Assembly: GCA_947467145.1 (NCBI GenBank)
Contig: CANIGJ010000002.1
Location: 77,423-141,422, forward strand
DNA from: Rhodospirillaceae bacterium
GTDB lineage: Bacteria > Pseudomonadota > Alphaproteobacteria > Rhodospirillales > UBA2165
DNA length: 64,000 bases
Direction of reading: 5' to 3'
Below the pieces are notes generated by a model. That model was given only the letters and a program-made list of their open reading frames with translations, had not been told where the DNA came from and ran no database searches. This document shows positions 25,111-35,601 of this stretch, piece after piece (positions within the stretch are counted from its first letter, which is position 1; every line of letters starts with the position of its first letter). Made by a program: the position numbers and the translations under genes.

Positions 25111-26083
25111 CGGAGTCAGCCATCGTTAGGTTCCATCCGGCGAGGGTCAATGCCGTATCCGGGATCGGCTGTCCGAGGGGGCGTAAACCCATGGTGCTTT
25201 CGAAGCCGCTCTCGGTGAAACCCAATGCGTCGATCTGGGGCCGAATGGGATCGGCAGGACTCATCCACAAGGAAACGCTATCGACCTGCTGCCACGAAAA
25301 TGCATCGAATGCGGCGGCCAATAGCCCGCTGGCGATGGCCCCCGCATCGGCTTTCTGCGTCAAGATATCGGCTATATGACCGATAAAGCGTGTGCCGTCG
25401 TGATAGAATTTCAGAACCGCGTAGCCCACGGGCTCGCTGCCGTCCCATGCGCCCAATACTTTGTAATGCTGCGCGGGATGATCAAAAAATCGCCAATTGA
25501 GATAACGTGCCGTACGGGGTAGCGAAAAGATTTGCGCTGAAGCTTGCGTCGATCCTTCCCATACGGAATCGAAGCGATCTTCGAATCTCGTCAACCGCTT
25601 GATGGTCAGATGCGTGGGACGATCGATGGATGGATTGCCGCGATCGCCGAACGGATATTCGAGCGCGCGGAACTGCTCTATCAATTGCCAATTCATCATG
25701 CGCTTGTAAATCGGCCATATGTGCCGATTGGGGAATCCATAGATGAACTGCATCCCTGCATCGGCGCACCCCGACCAAACGCGATCGCACATGTGCCGCA
25801 AATTAGGTAGGCCTCGATGACTGCGATGGGTCCCGACCTGCATTGCAAATCCCGCGGTGATCGCTTCGCCGCCACGCCGCAGCTCGACCGGCATGACCGC
25901 GTAATGGCCGATCGGCATATTGTCCCGTTCGACGATTTCGACGAGGCTCGGCCCCCATGGCCCATTGAGATTCAGCCATTCCCAATAGGCGACGTTGCGG
26001 CCGACAGGGCTGATTTGCCAAAAAAGATCGAGGATGGAATGGCGGTCATCTTTACTGGCACGACGGAATACAACGTCCGTCAT
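25100..26083 (-). CDS. GNAT-superfamily acetyltransferase, large variant
   Basis: 327 residues, roughly twice a simple GNAT domain. The N-terminal part reads VVFRRASKDDRHSILDLFW...IGHYAVMPVELRRGGEAITAGFAMQVGTHRSHRGLPNLRHMC, where THRSHRG matches the acetyl-CoA binding loop. A second half with FWRFFDHP-like sequence (LNWRFFDHPAQHYKVLGAW) follows. The layout resembles Eis-like two-domain GNATs found in polysaccharide clusters. It overlaps the neighbouring cytidylyltransferase gene by 4 bp. Substrate unknown. Confidence 0.75.
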   Translation of the reverse strand: MTDVVFRRASKDDRHSILDLFWQISPVGRNVAYWEWLNLNGPWGPSLVEIVERDNMPIGHYAVMPVELRRGGEAITAGFAMQVGTHRSHRGLPNLRHMCDRVWSGCADAGMQFIYGFPNRHIWPIYKRMMNWQLIEQFRALEYPFGDRGNPSIDRPTHLTIKRLTRFEDRFDSVWEGSTQASAQIFSLPRTARYLNWRFFDHPAQHYKVLGAWDGSEPVGYAVLKFYHDGTRFIGHIADILTQKADAGAIASGLLAAAFDAFSWQQVDSVSLWMSPADPIRPQIDALGFTESGFESTMGLRPLGQPIPDTALTLAGWNLTMADSDAF

Positions 26084-26871
26084 TCGCGTGGCGCCATGCT
26101 CTTGTCCTTGAGCCCAATCGTCGCTGGGACATCTTTCCAGACCAGGCCTGGGTCGCTATACGAGGCGACGAGGGCGGTAAGTTCGGGATGTGCGTCACAG
26201 AAGGCGTAAATGTCGCTCATGGGAATGACAGGGCCGCTATTGGCGAATGCCTCATAGATGCGGCGACACAAGACGAGATCTTCCGGGTAATCGACCGTGA
26301 GCCGCAGGTCCATCCGATCGAGCGGCGGCGGCGGTATGACGACAGCGACCGAGAATTCATCCTGGTGCGTGCGCAAATAGGCATTCGCATATTCGCTGCG
26401 CTGTTCATCTTGCGCATCGCGCCAAGCTCGCTCGAGCGCTTCCAGCCGATAAATCTCAAAACCCACGCCTTCCGTGACATGGTCGAGCGCCGTTACGTCG
26501 CGCTCCTCAGCGACGTGGCGCCGCCAGGCTTCTTCGACCATTTCCCACATGGTGAATGGACATTCGGTCGTGATGCGAAAGATGTCGGTGGCCTGTCCGG
26601 CGCGGCCACACTGAATGAGGCGCATTAAGACGTCTTTTTGGTCACCGACGATATAACCGGCGCCGTGGCGTTTCGCGACATCGATGAACGGTATATTTTC
26701 GACGCCCTCGGAAATGCCGAGGACGGCCCGATCGATGTCCGGGCAAGCATCCACATTGACGAGGATGTGGTCGAGTATGCTGGTTTCGCCCGCGAGGTTC
26801 TGAAGCGGTTTTCCATATAGGCGCGAACCCTGGACTCGGCACGCCAATGCGGCGACAAGCGTTCGCATCAT
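26080..26871 (-). CDS. SpsF-like cytidylyltransferase
   Basis: 263 residues. The nucleotidyltransferase start ALACRVQGSRLYGKPL is a variant of the AR-x-S-x-RLPGK signature; later blocks are ILDHILVNV, GDQKDVLMRL, IFRITTECPF and SEYANAYLRTHQDEF, typical of SpsF/cytidylyltransferase-family proteins. SpsF-type genes occur beside SpsE (NeuB-like) genes, and here the partner NeuB-like gene overlaps by 4 bp. It may activate the product of that synthase with CTP and take the place of PseF. The usual A at the start is C (ACRVQ). Confidence 0.8.
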   Translation of the reverse strand: MMRTLVAALACRVQGSRLYGKPLQNLAGETSILDHILVNVDACPDIDRAVLGISEGVENIPFIDVAKRHGAGYIVGDQKDVLMRLIQCGRAGQATDIFRITTECPFTMWEMVEEAWRRHVAEERDVTALDHVTEGVGFEIYRLEALERAWRDAQDEQRSEYANAYLRTHQDEFSVAVVIPPPPLDRMDLRLTVDYPEDLVLCRRIYEAFANSGPVIPMSDIYAFCDAHPELTALVASYSDPGLVWKDVPATIGLKDKSMAPRE

Positions 26872-27851
26872 CGCAAATCGTCGTCGAAGATCGGCGTGCC
26901 CACGTCAACCGCGCGCTTAAGCGTGCGACCGACGGCATGGCGCAGATCGAATAGCCCGTCTTGTACGGCAGGCCGTAACAGCGTTACGTCGGCGGCAGCT
27001 ATCGAGGTGCCGGCGGAAAGATGGCGCGTCGCGACGACGCGCTTCAAAGCCTTATTGCGGTAGATTCGTTCTTCTTCCAATTGCGCTCCGGCAGCGCTTC
27101 CCATGGCACCGGCGAGACGGCGTATTGCCGAAACATAGTTCGCAAAATCCGAAGGCGGCAGGGCGGAGACGTAGTCCTCGAGTTCAAGCGCCCGATCCAA
27201 GGTAATATGCTTCTCGAAGACCCGAACGCCCAGCGCCAACGCCATCGCCGACAGGCTAATCGTATCGGGGCCGGCACCGTCGGCGTGATCCATAAAACCG
27301 ATATCAATCCCGTAAATGTCGCGCAGACGCGGAATGCGAGCAAGTGCGTTTTTGTCCGTCGGGGTCGGCTCGGCCTGATAGCCATGCATGATCGTTGCCA
27401 GCTGAGATCCGGCGAGACCTCTTTCGGCGATCAGCGACTTAACCTCATCCTCCGCGATGCCGCCGACCGACAGGAGAGCCGGAACATTGGCCGACAGCGC
27501 CCAATCCAGCAACGGGGATTCGAAAAAGCAGGTGGAATGGATCTTCACACCGTCAACATCGAGTTTGTCGGCAATATCCAGTGATCGCGGGCCGGAGATG
27601 TCGGTATAAAAAGAAATGCCAAATTCGCGCGCCGTGTCTCGAACGTCGCCCCATTCTTGAGCGCTCATCTCGAGCTGTCTGAACAATTCGTAATACTGAT
27701 AATGCGACACAGCGACGTCGTCGGCATAGATAATTTGGAATTTGACAGCATCCGCTCCGGCCTTGGCGGCCGCACGCACCAACAGGCGCGCGATCATGGG
27801 ATCGCCTTCGTAACCTTGCGCCGCCTCGGCGATGATGAACTGGTCAGCCAT
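26868..27851 (-). CDS. Divergent NeuB/SpsE-like synthase with SAF domain
   Basis: 327 residues from the ATG at 27849-27851, chosen for its 8-bp overlap with the upstream stop. The start is a modified NeuB signature, FIIAEAAQGYEGD in place of AEIGxNHxGD. Later blocks are AVKFQIIYADD, VKIHSTCF, LLSVGGI, IMHGYQAEPTP, GFMDHADG and FEKHITLDRALELEDYVSAL, keeping both metal histidines and showing the PseI-like ExED pattern. The SAF domain starts at RVVATRHLSAG. It pairs with the SpsF-like gene and is the best candidate for pseudaminate-type synthesis, though it diverges from known PseI proteins. Confidence 0.83.
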   Translation of the reverse strand: MADQFIIAEAAQGYEGDPMIARLLVRAAAKAGADAVKFQIIYADDVAVSHYQYYELFRQLEMSAQEWGDVRDTAREFGISFYTDISGPRSLDIADKLDVDGVKIHSTCFFESPLLDWALSANVPALLSVGGIAEDEVKSLIAERGLAGSQLATIMHGYQAEPTPTDKNALARIPRLRDIYGIDIGFMDHADGAGPDTISLSAMALALGVRVFEKHITLDRALELEDYVSALPPSDFANYVSAIRRLAGAMGSAAGAQLEEERIYRNKALKRVVATRHLSAGTSIAAADVTLLRPAVQDGLFDLRHAVGRTLKRAVDVGTPIFDDDLR

Positions 27852-28803
27852 TGTTCGCGATCTGAATCTGGAGATCGAGTACGCGTGCAGCATGGTGGAT
27901 TGGAGTCACGGGCGCCCCGCCCGATGCGATGCCGTCGAGCACGCGTTGCATTTGGGCCAGATACATTTCGTTGACGTCCCCAAGAGGGGTTGCGAATTCC
28001 CGCGGCGTCTTCTGGTCGAAGCGATAGTGCATAACTCGACCATCATGGATGTCCCATTCGATCGTCCCTTCATGGCCGCTTATATGGTAGCGCCGCCGGG
28101 GTATGCGTTGGATATAGTCCATATGAATTGTAGCCAGAGCGCCGGATTCGAGGCGCAGGCATGCGCAAACGACGTTGTCGGTGTCGGTTTCGAGTGCATC
28201 CGATCGAGCCGTCAGTCCTTTCGCCTGCGCCACAGGTCCGAGAAGCCACAGCGTATAATCAAATTCGTGTCCATCGAAGACGATGCCGCCTCCGAGATCG
28301 CGCCGGGCCGAATATCCCTGACGATAGTCTTCCCACGGATGCCAATCAGGCAGCCATTGCCCCGCCAGTACTTGTGCGCCGGTCACATGGCCGATGGCAT
28401 TCTCGTCCAGAAGCTGTTTCATTTTGCGGAAAGCCGCATGGAATTTCCAATTGCTGCCAACATGGGCATAGAGGGATCTCGTATCGATCAGTTGTATAAG
28501 ATCGTCGATCCCTCCTAGGGCCACGCCTAAAGGCTTCTCGATGAATAAGTGACAACCGGCCTGCGCGCATACGGTGGCCTGATGCACATGATAAGCGCTT
28601 GGGCTACAGATCAGGGCGAGGTGCGGCATTTTGGCCAGTCCGTCGGTTAAGTCGGAAAAAGCGGGAGCTGCTAACTCGGATGAAAAGCGTTGACGCCGTG
28701 TCGCGTCCGGATCTGCGCCCAACAATTCCGTGATGCCCAAAGTTTTGAGATTGCGGGCATGGCGCATTCCGATCGAACCCAGGCCGACAACGAGCGCCTT
28801 CAT
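27844..28803 (-). CDS. Gfo/Idh/MocA-family sugar oxidoreductase
   Basis: 319 residues from the ATG at 28801-28803, one base after the upstream stop. The Rossmann motif ALVVGLGSIGMRHARNL is at residues 3-19 and the EKPLGVAL block (LFIEKPLG) near residue 94 carries the catalytic lysine. The substrate domain holds RRDLGGGIVFDGHEFDYTLWLLG. It differs from the 366-residue oxidoreductase at 10185. Directly upstream of the divergent NeuB/SpsF pair, it may oxidise or reduce their sugar precursor. Confidence 0.85.
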   Translation of the reverse strand: MKALVVGLGSIGMRHARNLKTLGITELLGADPDATRRQRFSSELAAPAFSDLTDGLAKMPHLALICSPSAYHVHQATVCAQAGCHLFIEKPLGVALGGIDDLIQLIDTRSLYAHVGSNWKFHAAFRKMKQLLDENAIGHVTGAQVLAGQWLPDWHPWEDYRQGYSARRDLGGGIVFDGHEFDYTLWLLGPVAQAKGLTARSDALETDTDNVVCACLRLESGALATIHMDYIQRIPRRRYHISGHEGTIEWDIHDGRVMHYRFDQKTPREFATPLGDVNEMYLAQMQRVLDGIASGGAPVTPIHHAARVLDLQIQIANNG

Positions 28804-28804
28804 G

Positions 28805-30999
<2,195 letters not shown>

Positions 31000-31019
31000 T
31001 CAAACTCCGTTTGAATTCA

Positions 31020-31943
31020 TTATCGGATCGGGACGGCATTTCGAACCTTCGATGTGTCGTCGAACAATGTTGCGATGCTTTCTGCGACGCTTGGCAGCGG
31101 ATGACCTAAGATTGCCGCTGCGCGCGACGTGTCGAGCGACATGTCGCGCGGGCGAGGGGCAGCGAAGCCAAAGCTGGCGACGGAGGCGCGTCGTATTGAT
31201 GCTCCGGAAAACCCGGCGGCCGTGGCTAGTGCCATGGCGAAATCGTATTTGGAAAGACGTTCCCCGCCGGCAAGATTGAGCAGCCCGGCGCAGTCGAGCC
31301 GGACACAGTCGATTAGCAATCGAATGAGGTGGTCGAGCGCAATCGGCGTGAAGTAGGCGTCGGTGAACATGTTGAGCGCCGCGCCTTCGCCGAGCCGCTC
31401 CAGGATCCAATCGGAAAGCGATTTGCGCCAGGGCCGGCCCGGTCCGAAGAAATTGGTGCGGATCGATAACGCGGTGCCGCTGCTCGCCAAGGCGATGGTC
31501 TCGCCTTCGAGCTTGGTGTGGGCATAGGCGTTAATGGGATATGTGGGCACGCCCTCATCCACCATCGCCTGCGTGCCGTCCCATAAATGATCGGTGGAGA
31601 TGTAGACCAATTTGGCTCCGACGCGCGCGCCTTCGTCCGCGACGTAGCGGGTCGCATCGACATGCAGCTTGCGGGCCCCATCGGGATCGCGTTCGCACTC
31701 ATCGACATTGGTCAATCCCGCAGCATGAACGATGACATCGGGGCGACTGTCCGCGATGACGCGAGTCACGGCAGCGCCATGGGTAATGTCGAGCGCGATT
31801 TCGCGGACTCCGCTGATCCCTACCGGGTGGGTCGAGCGGATTGCGGTCACGGCGTGCCCCCCCGCGCGCAAAGCCGTCACAAGCGGATGGCCGAGGAGGC
31901 CGCTCGCGCCGGTGATCAGCCAATGCTGGGAATTATCGTTCAT
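31020..31943 (-). CDS. RmlD-like NAD(P)-dependent sugar reductase
   Basis: 307 residues. The RmlD/extended-SDR pattern is clear: LITGASGLLGHPLV near residues 9-22, VIVHAAGLTNVDECERDP, YISTDHLWDG, YAHTKLEGE (Tyr-x3-Lys pair) and ALDHLIRLL. RmlD reduces dTDP-4-keto-rhamnose; with no RmlA/B/C genes here, the substrate may be another 4-keto-6-deoxy sugar. It is separated from PseB by 20 bp and from the antiterminator gene by 81 bp. Confidence 0.82.
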   Translation of the reverse strand: MNDNSQHWLITGASGLLGHPLVTALRAGGHAVTAIRSTHPVGISGVREIALDITHGAAVTRVIADSRPDVIVHAAGLTNVDECERDPDGARKLHVDATRYVADEGARVGAKLVYISTDHLWDGTQAMVDEGVPTYPINAYAHTKLEGETIALASSGTALSIRTNFFGPGRPWRKSLSDWILERLGEGAALNMFTDAYFTPIALDHLIRLLIDCVRLDCAGLLNLAGGERLSKYDFAMALATAAGFSGASIRRASVASFGFAAPRPRDMSLDTSRAAAILGHPLPSVAESIATLFDDTSKVRNAVPIR

Positions 31944-32024
31944 GATCCCTTGAATTCAGACATGCTACCGCAGTCCGGGTGAAGCGAATCCACCGCGGTA
32001 ACCAGAAAAAAGAACGCGTGCCGC

Positions 32025-32528
32025 TTAGGCGGACGCGGAAACGGTTTCGATCGGCAATTCGGCTGCGAACGTCTGCCCCAGTAAGGTCAGCAGGACGCGC
32101 ACGCGGTCGTCGTCTGTGATCGATTGGAATATGCCGTACCGGTCGGCGAAAGCGCCTGCGAGCACTCGCACTTTCTCGCCGACCTTCAAGCCATGAATCT
32201 TGTTCAACACAACCTTGCCGTTCGCGTCCTCGCGTGAACGGATGTCGTTTATGACTTGATCGGGTACAGGCAGCGGACGGTCGCTGTTCCCGATCATATG
32301 GCTGATCCCGATTGTCGAGCGCACGGCGCGCCACCGATCACGCTCGGGATCGAACGCTACGAACAGATAACGTGGAAACAACGGCGCGCTGACCATATCC
32401 TGACGGCGCGCGTGGCGCCGCGGTTTCAGATATTGCGGTAGGTACACCGTGAAGCCCTGATTGCGCAGCTGTTGGGCCGCCTTGATTTCGCTTTGCGCAT
32501 GGGTTTGGGCGACGAACCAGTTTTTCAT
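32025..32528 (-). CDS. NusG/RfaH-family transcription antiterminator
   Basis: 167 residues, the RfaH-like size. The NGN domain starts WFVAQTHAQSEIKAAQQLRNQGF and contains PLFPRYLFVAFD; the C-terminal KOW-type segment is KVGEKVRVLAGAFADRYGIFQSI. Such specialised NusG paralogues bind RNA polymerase at long surface-polysaccharide operons and suppress Rho-dependent termination. Being the second gene of the 33-kb minus-strand cluster, it probably acts on that transcript itself. No exact ops/JUMPstart motif was recognised in the leader. Confidence 0.87.
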   Translation of the reverse strand: MKNWFVAQTHAQSEIKAAQQLRNQGFTVYLPQYLKPRRHARRQDMVSAPLFPRYLFVAFDPERDRWRAVRSTIGISHMIGNSDRPLPVPDQVINDIRSREDANGKVVLNKIHGLKVGEKVRVLAGAFADRYGIFQSITDDDRVRVLLTLLGQTFAAELPIETVSASA

Positions 32529-33145
32529 TGGACGGGCTCGTCGATGGCCAGCATGGTCCGCTCGGAAATGTTCAGGAAGTGCGGGGCGATGACCCGCTCG
32601 CTGCCATAGGCTTCGACTAACATGTCATAGGTGCGTTGCGGATCCGATAAGTCGGCGAGGAATATGACGTCGATAGCGTTCAGATCGGCATCGAGGGAAA
32701 AAGCTGGCAGAATTTTCACGATCTCGCAGGTCGAATCGCGGATGCACAGTTGGATGATATGCGTGAGATCGGGCCCCCCGACGATCGCGATTCGTCTCCG
32801 ATCCGCGCGCTCGCATTTTTCCAAGAGCTGGGCGTAGGCATTCTGCGCAATCCGGAACAGCTTGAAGGATTGTGTGAGGAATTCAGCCGTCAGGCGGCTC
32901 TTTTCCGCAAATCCCTGCGGTGTCAGATAATAAACGTAACGATTGGCGGGGGCGGTTGTGATCTTGATCAACCCCTTGGTCACGCAACGCTTTAGATACG
33001 TATTCGCAAGCCCAAGTGCGATTCCCAGATCATGGGCGAGACGGCGCTGGGTCAACTTATGATTGCGATCGATTGCAGTTAACAACCCAAGCGTGATTTC
33101 GAGCTCCGCATTGGGAGATTCAGAGGTCGATTCGGAGACGGCCAT
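32525..33145 (-). CDS. Winged-helix transcriptional regulator
   Basis: 206 residues from the ATG at 33143-33145; a TTG two codons upstream is also in frame. The N-terminal half is a MarR-like winged helix: ITLGLLTAIDRNHKLTQRRLAHDLGIALGLANTYLKRCVTKGLIKI gives the helix-turn-helix, and a wing with YVYYLTPQGF follows. The C-terminal half is an alpha/beta segment (RIAIVGGPDLTHIIQL...VIFLADL), perhaps a ligand or protein-binding domain. The first gene of the cluster, it overlaps the antiterminator gene by 4 bp and probably controls the operon. Confidence 0.83.
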   Translation of the reverse strand: MAVSESTSESPNAELEITLGLLTAIDRNHKLTQRRLAHDLGIALGLANTYLKRCVTKGLIKITTAPANRYVYYLTPQGFAEKSRLTAEFLTQSFKLFRIAQNAYAQLLEKCERADRRRIAIVGGPDLTHIIQLCIRDSTCEIVKILPAFSLDADLNAIDVIFLADLSDPQRTYDMLVEAYGSERVIAPHFLNISERTMLAIDEPVQ

Positions 33146-33188
33146 TAACAAATCCCTAGCTCGCCGAGGCCAGCGTTCACGGCGCGAA

Positions 33189-33217
33189 CATTAACGTGTT
33201 TATGATGCGAACGTCAA
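33189..33217 (-). promoter_or_regulatory. Predicted sigma70-type promoter of the 33-kb glycan cluster
   Basis: Reading the minus strand, TTGACG (33212-33217) and TTAATG (33189-33194) are separated by exactly 17 bp. The -10 box ends about 43 bp before the ATG of the winged-helix regulator at 33145. The hexamers match sigma70 consensus at five and four positions. It is the only good promoter candidate I found ahead of the cluster. Confidence 0.5.
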
Positions 33218-33238
33218 TATGAATGAGGCGGCCGAAGT

Positions 33239-33253
33239 CCCCCCCCCCCCCCC
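33239..33253. repeat. C15 homopolymer upstream of divergent glycan operons
   Basis: Fifteen consecutive C on the plus strand, about 22 bp upstream of the -35 box of the minus-strand promoter and about 375 bp upstream of the GT2 start codon. Long homopolymers next to promoters can change length during replication and alter promoter spacing or upstream contacts. Confidence 0.9.
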
Positions 33254-33628
33254 AGATCAGCATGAAGGGAGAACGATTTTGCAGCGCACTGATCGTCCCG
33301 GCAGCTTGGACCCGAGCGACGACCGCCACAAATCACTAACCTGGTTTATTGACGCTCCAAGCTTTTTTGGTCATCACTATGCGCCGCGCGCTGGCCAGTG
33401 ACGTAAGCAGATAATTCGATTAACCCTAGGAGCCGGCCTACCACGGACTCAATCCCGCCTGCGCTTATTCGTTATCGGCCTTAGATTCCCGGAACCTGGG
33501 CTTATCGGGACGAAGCCGTAGGCAAGTTCGTGATGAATCTTTAAGCCAAGGATCGTCGCGCGTGAGGAACGTCGCCAGTCGGGGCGGCGAATCTATGGTC
33601 TGCCCGATTTAATAGAACTGCGAATGAC

Positions 33629-34336
33629 ATGACGAAACGCATTAGCATTATCATCCCGGTCTACAATGAGGCAGACACGATTGTAGAAATCCTCTGTCGC
33701 GTAGCTACGCAGAAGGTGAATCAATGCGAATTTGAAGTCATCGTCGTTGACGACGGTTCACGCGATGCCACGGTCGATCTCGTTACCAGCCGGCCGGATC
33801 TCTACACTAAGTTTATTCGGCGTTCTGTGAATGGCGGAAAGGGTGCGGCTGTTAAGGACGGCCTTAACGCCGCAACGGGCGATTATATTTTATTTCAAGA
33901 CGCTGATCTTGAATACGACCCCGCTGATTATGCCAAGCTGTTGGAGCCGGTTGTGCGCTTCGATGCGGATATCGTGCTTGGCAGCCGGTTGGTCGCGTCC
34001 CCGATAACGCGCGTTTCGTATTTCTGGCACCGGGTGGGAAATCGCTTCATTACACTCTTCTTCAACGTGCTGAACAATTCTACATTCACCGACATCTATA
34101 CGTGTTACCTGCTTTATCGCCGCTCATTGGTCGATCCAGAAAAGCTGATGACAATGGGATGGCAGCAGCAGGCCGAAATCCTTTCGTTGGCCGTTCGACA
34201 AGCGCAGGCCATGTACGAAGTTCCGATAAATTATTATGGGCGGACCTACGCGGAAGGTAAAAAGATTAGAGCGACACACGTGTTCGGGATATTGCAGACG
34301 ATCGTCGCAAAGCGATTCTGGCCCGGCTTAAAATAA
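33629..34336 (+). CDS. GT2-family glycosyltransferase (DPM1-like)
   Basis: 235 residues. A GT-A family 2 enzyme: IIIPVYNEADTI at residues 7-18, VVDDGSRDAT (Asp41, Asp42) and the metal-binding D-x-D in QDADLEYDP (Asp91, Asp93), followed by VLGSRLV. It resembles dolichol/undecaprenyl-phosphate sugar transferases but lacks extra membrane helices. It starts the plus-strand transcription unit divergent from the large cluster. The donor sugar is unknown. Confidence 0.87.
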   Translation: MTKRISIIIPVYNEADTIVEILCRVATQKVNQCEFEVIVVDDGSRDATVDLVTSRPDLYTKFIRRSVNGGKGAAVKDGLNAATGDYILFQDADLEYDPADYAKLLEPVVRFDADIVLGSRLVASPITRVSYFWHRVGNRFITLFFNVLNNSTFTDIYTCYLLYRRSLVDPEKLMTMGWQQQAEILSLAVRQAQAMYEVPINYYGRTYAEGKKIRATHVFGILQTIVAKRFWPGLK

Positions 34337-34356
34337 CGATCGGTCGAACGGTAGCG

Positions 34357-35601
34357 ATGCCCAACGAGATTTCCCACCGGACGACGTGCCGGCTTTGCGG
34401 CGCGGGGTCTTTCACCCGAGTGCTCGCCTTGCCAGCGACACCGCCGGCGAATGCTTTTGTTCCGCGCGATCATCTGAATCGGGAGCAGGCGAACTTTCCA
34501 TTGGACGTCTATTTCTGCGAATCGTGCGGCCATCTACAGCTTCTCGATGTCGTCGATCCCGAAATCCTGTTTCGTGACTATGTATATGTGTCCGGAACCT
34601 CACCATCCTTCGTAAAGCATTTCCAAGGCTATGCCGAAGATTGCATCGCGCGCTTCACGCCGCCCTTGGGATCTCTGGCGATCGATATCGGCTCCAACGA
34701 CGGAACTCTGCTGCAGTTCTTCAAGGCGGCGGGGATGTCGGTCCTGGGGATCGACCCGGCAACGAAGATTGCCGCCGACGCGACGGCGCGTGGCCTGGAA
34801 ACATGGCCGGAATTCCTGAACGCAGAACTCACGTCGCGGATCGTGCGTGAAAAAGGGCGCGCGGCAATCGTCACCGCCAACAACGTCTTCGCGCATGTCG
34901 ACGATCTTGCCGGCTTGACCAATTGTATCCAGGCCCTTCTCGACGAAGACGGCGTTTTCGTCTTCGAGGTGTCATATGCCGCAGACGTTCACGCCAACGT
35001 CCTGTTCGATACGATCTATCACGAACATCTCGACTATCACACGGTTGGGCCGTTGGTGCCGTTTTTCGAACGGCACGGGTTGGAGCTGTTTTCCGCGCGC
35101 CGTATCGCGACCCATGGGGGATCGCTGCGAGGTTACGTTCAGCGCGCCGGCGGTCCGCACAAAACAGACGGTTCCGTCGCGGCGCTGATTGCCGATGAAC
35201 GGGGGCGCTCGCTCGATACCGCGGCGGGGTGGAGCGAATTCGCCGACCGTATCGATCGTCTGGGGCGCGAATTATCGCTGTTGCTCGGTGATTTAAAGAA
35301 ACAGGGCAAACGGATCGCCGGGTTCGGCGCGCCGGCCAAAGCAACGACGCTGATGTATAAATTCGATTTGGACAAAACGATGATCGACTACATCGTCGAT
35401 GACAGCCCGTTGAAACAAGGTTTGTTTACGCCGGGTAAACATGTACCGGTCGTGGCGAGTTCGCATATCGCTGAGGCGTGGCCGGACTATATGGTTATCC
35501 TGGCCTGGAATTTTGCCGATGCAATCATTGCCAATCATCGGGAATATCTAAATAGGGGCGGGCATTTTATCGTGCCGCTGCCGGAATTGAGGATCGTTTG
35601 A
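34357..35601 (+). CDS. NDP-hexose C-methyltransferase
   Basis: 414 residues. Three-part architecture of the TylCIII/NovU family: an N-terminal zinc motif CRLCG (11-15) paired with CESCG (54-58), a SAM-binding core IDIGSNDGTLLQ near 110, the conserved TIYHEHLDYHTV block, and a C-terminal Rossmann-like lobe (RIAGFGAPAKATTLM). These enzymes add a methyl branch to the ring of a keto-deoxysugar nucleotide. The stop overlaps the start of the next gene by 4 bp, so a branched-chain sugar is likely in the glycan. Confidence 0.88.
   Translation: MPNEISHRTTCRLCGAGSFTRVLALPATPPANAFVPRDHLNREQANFPLDVYFCESCGHLQLLDVVDPEILFRDYVYVSGTSPSFVKHFQGYAEDCIARFTPPLGSLAIDIGSNDGTLLQFFKAAGMSVLGIDPATKIAADATARGLETWPEFLNAELTSRIVREKGRAAIVTANNVFAHVDDLAGLTNCIQALLDEDGVFVFEVSYAADVHANVLFDTIYHEHLDYHTVGPLVPFFERHGLELFSARRIATHGGSLRGYVQRAGGPHKTDGSVAALIADERGRSLDTAAGWSEFADRIDRLGRELSLLLGDLKKQGKRIAGFGAPAKATTLMYKFDLDKTMIDYIVDDSPLKQGLFTPGKHVPVVASSHIAEAWPDYMVILAWNFADAIIANHREYLNRGGHFIVPLPELRIV

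Larger units (their letters stand above)
33146..33628. other. Divergent intergenic region with a C15 run
   Basis: About 480 bp separate the minus-strand regulator from the plus-strand GT2 gene. It holds the minus-strand promoter at 33189-33217 and a run of 15 C at 33239-33253. Some AT-rich stretches around 33330-33420 include a TTGACG at 33349-33354 that could belong to a plus-strand promoter, but no convincing -10 follows. The open frames in this interval look non-coding. The remainder shows no recognised RNA gene or repeat. Confidence 0.7.

Noticed and set aside
33219..33401. Open frame of 60 codons through the C15 run on the plus strand
   Set aside because: The frame exists only because the C run reads as prolines; residue mix is unnatural and there is no ribosome binding site.
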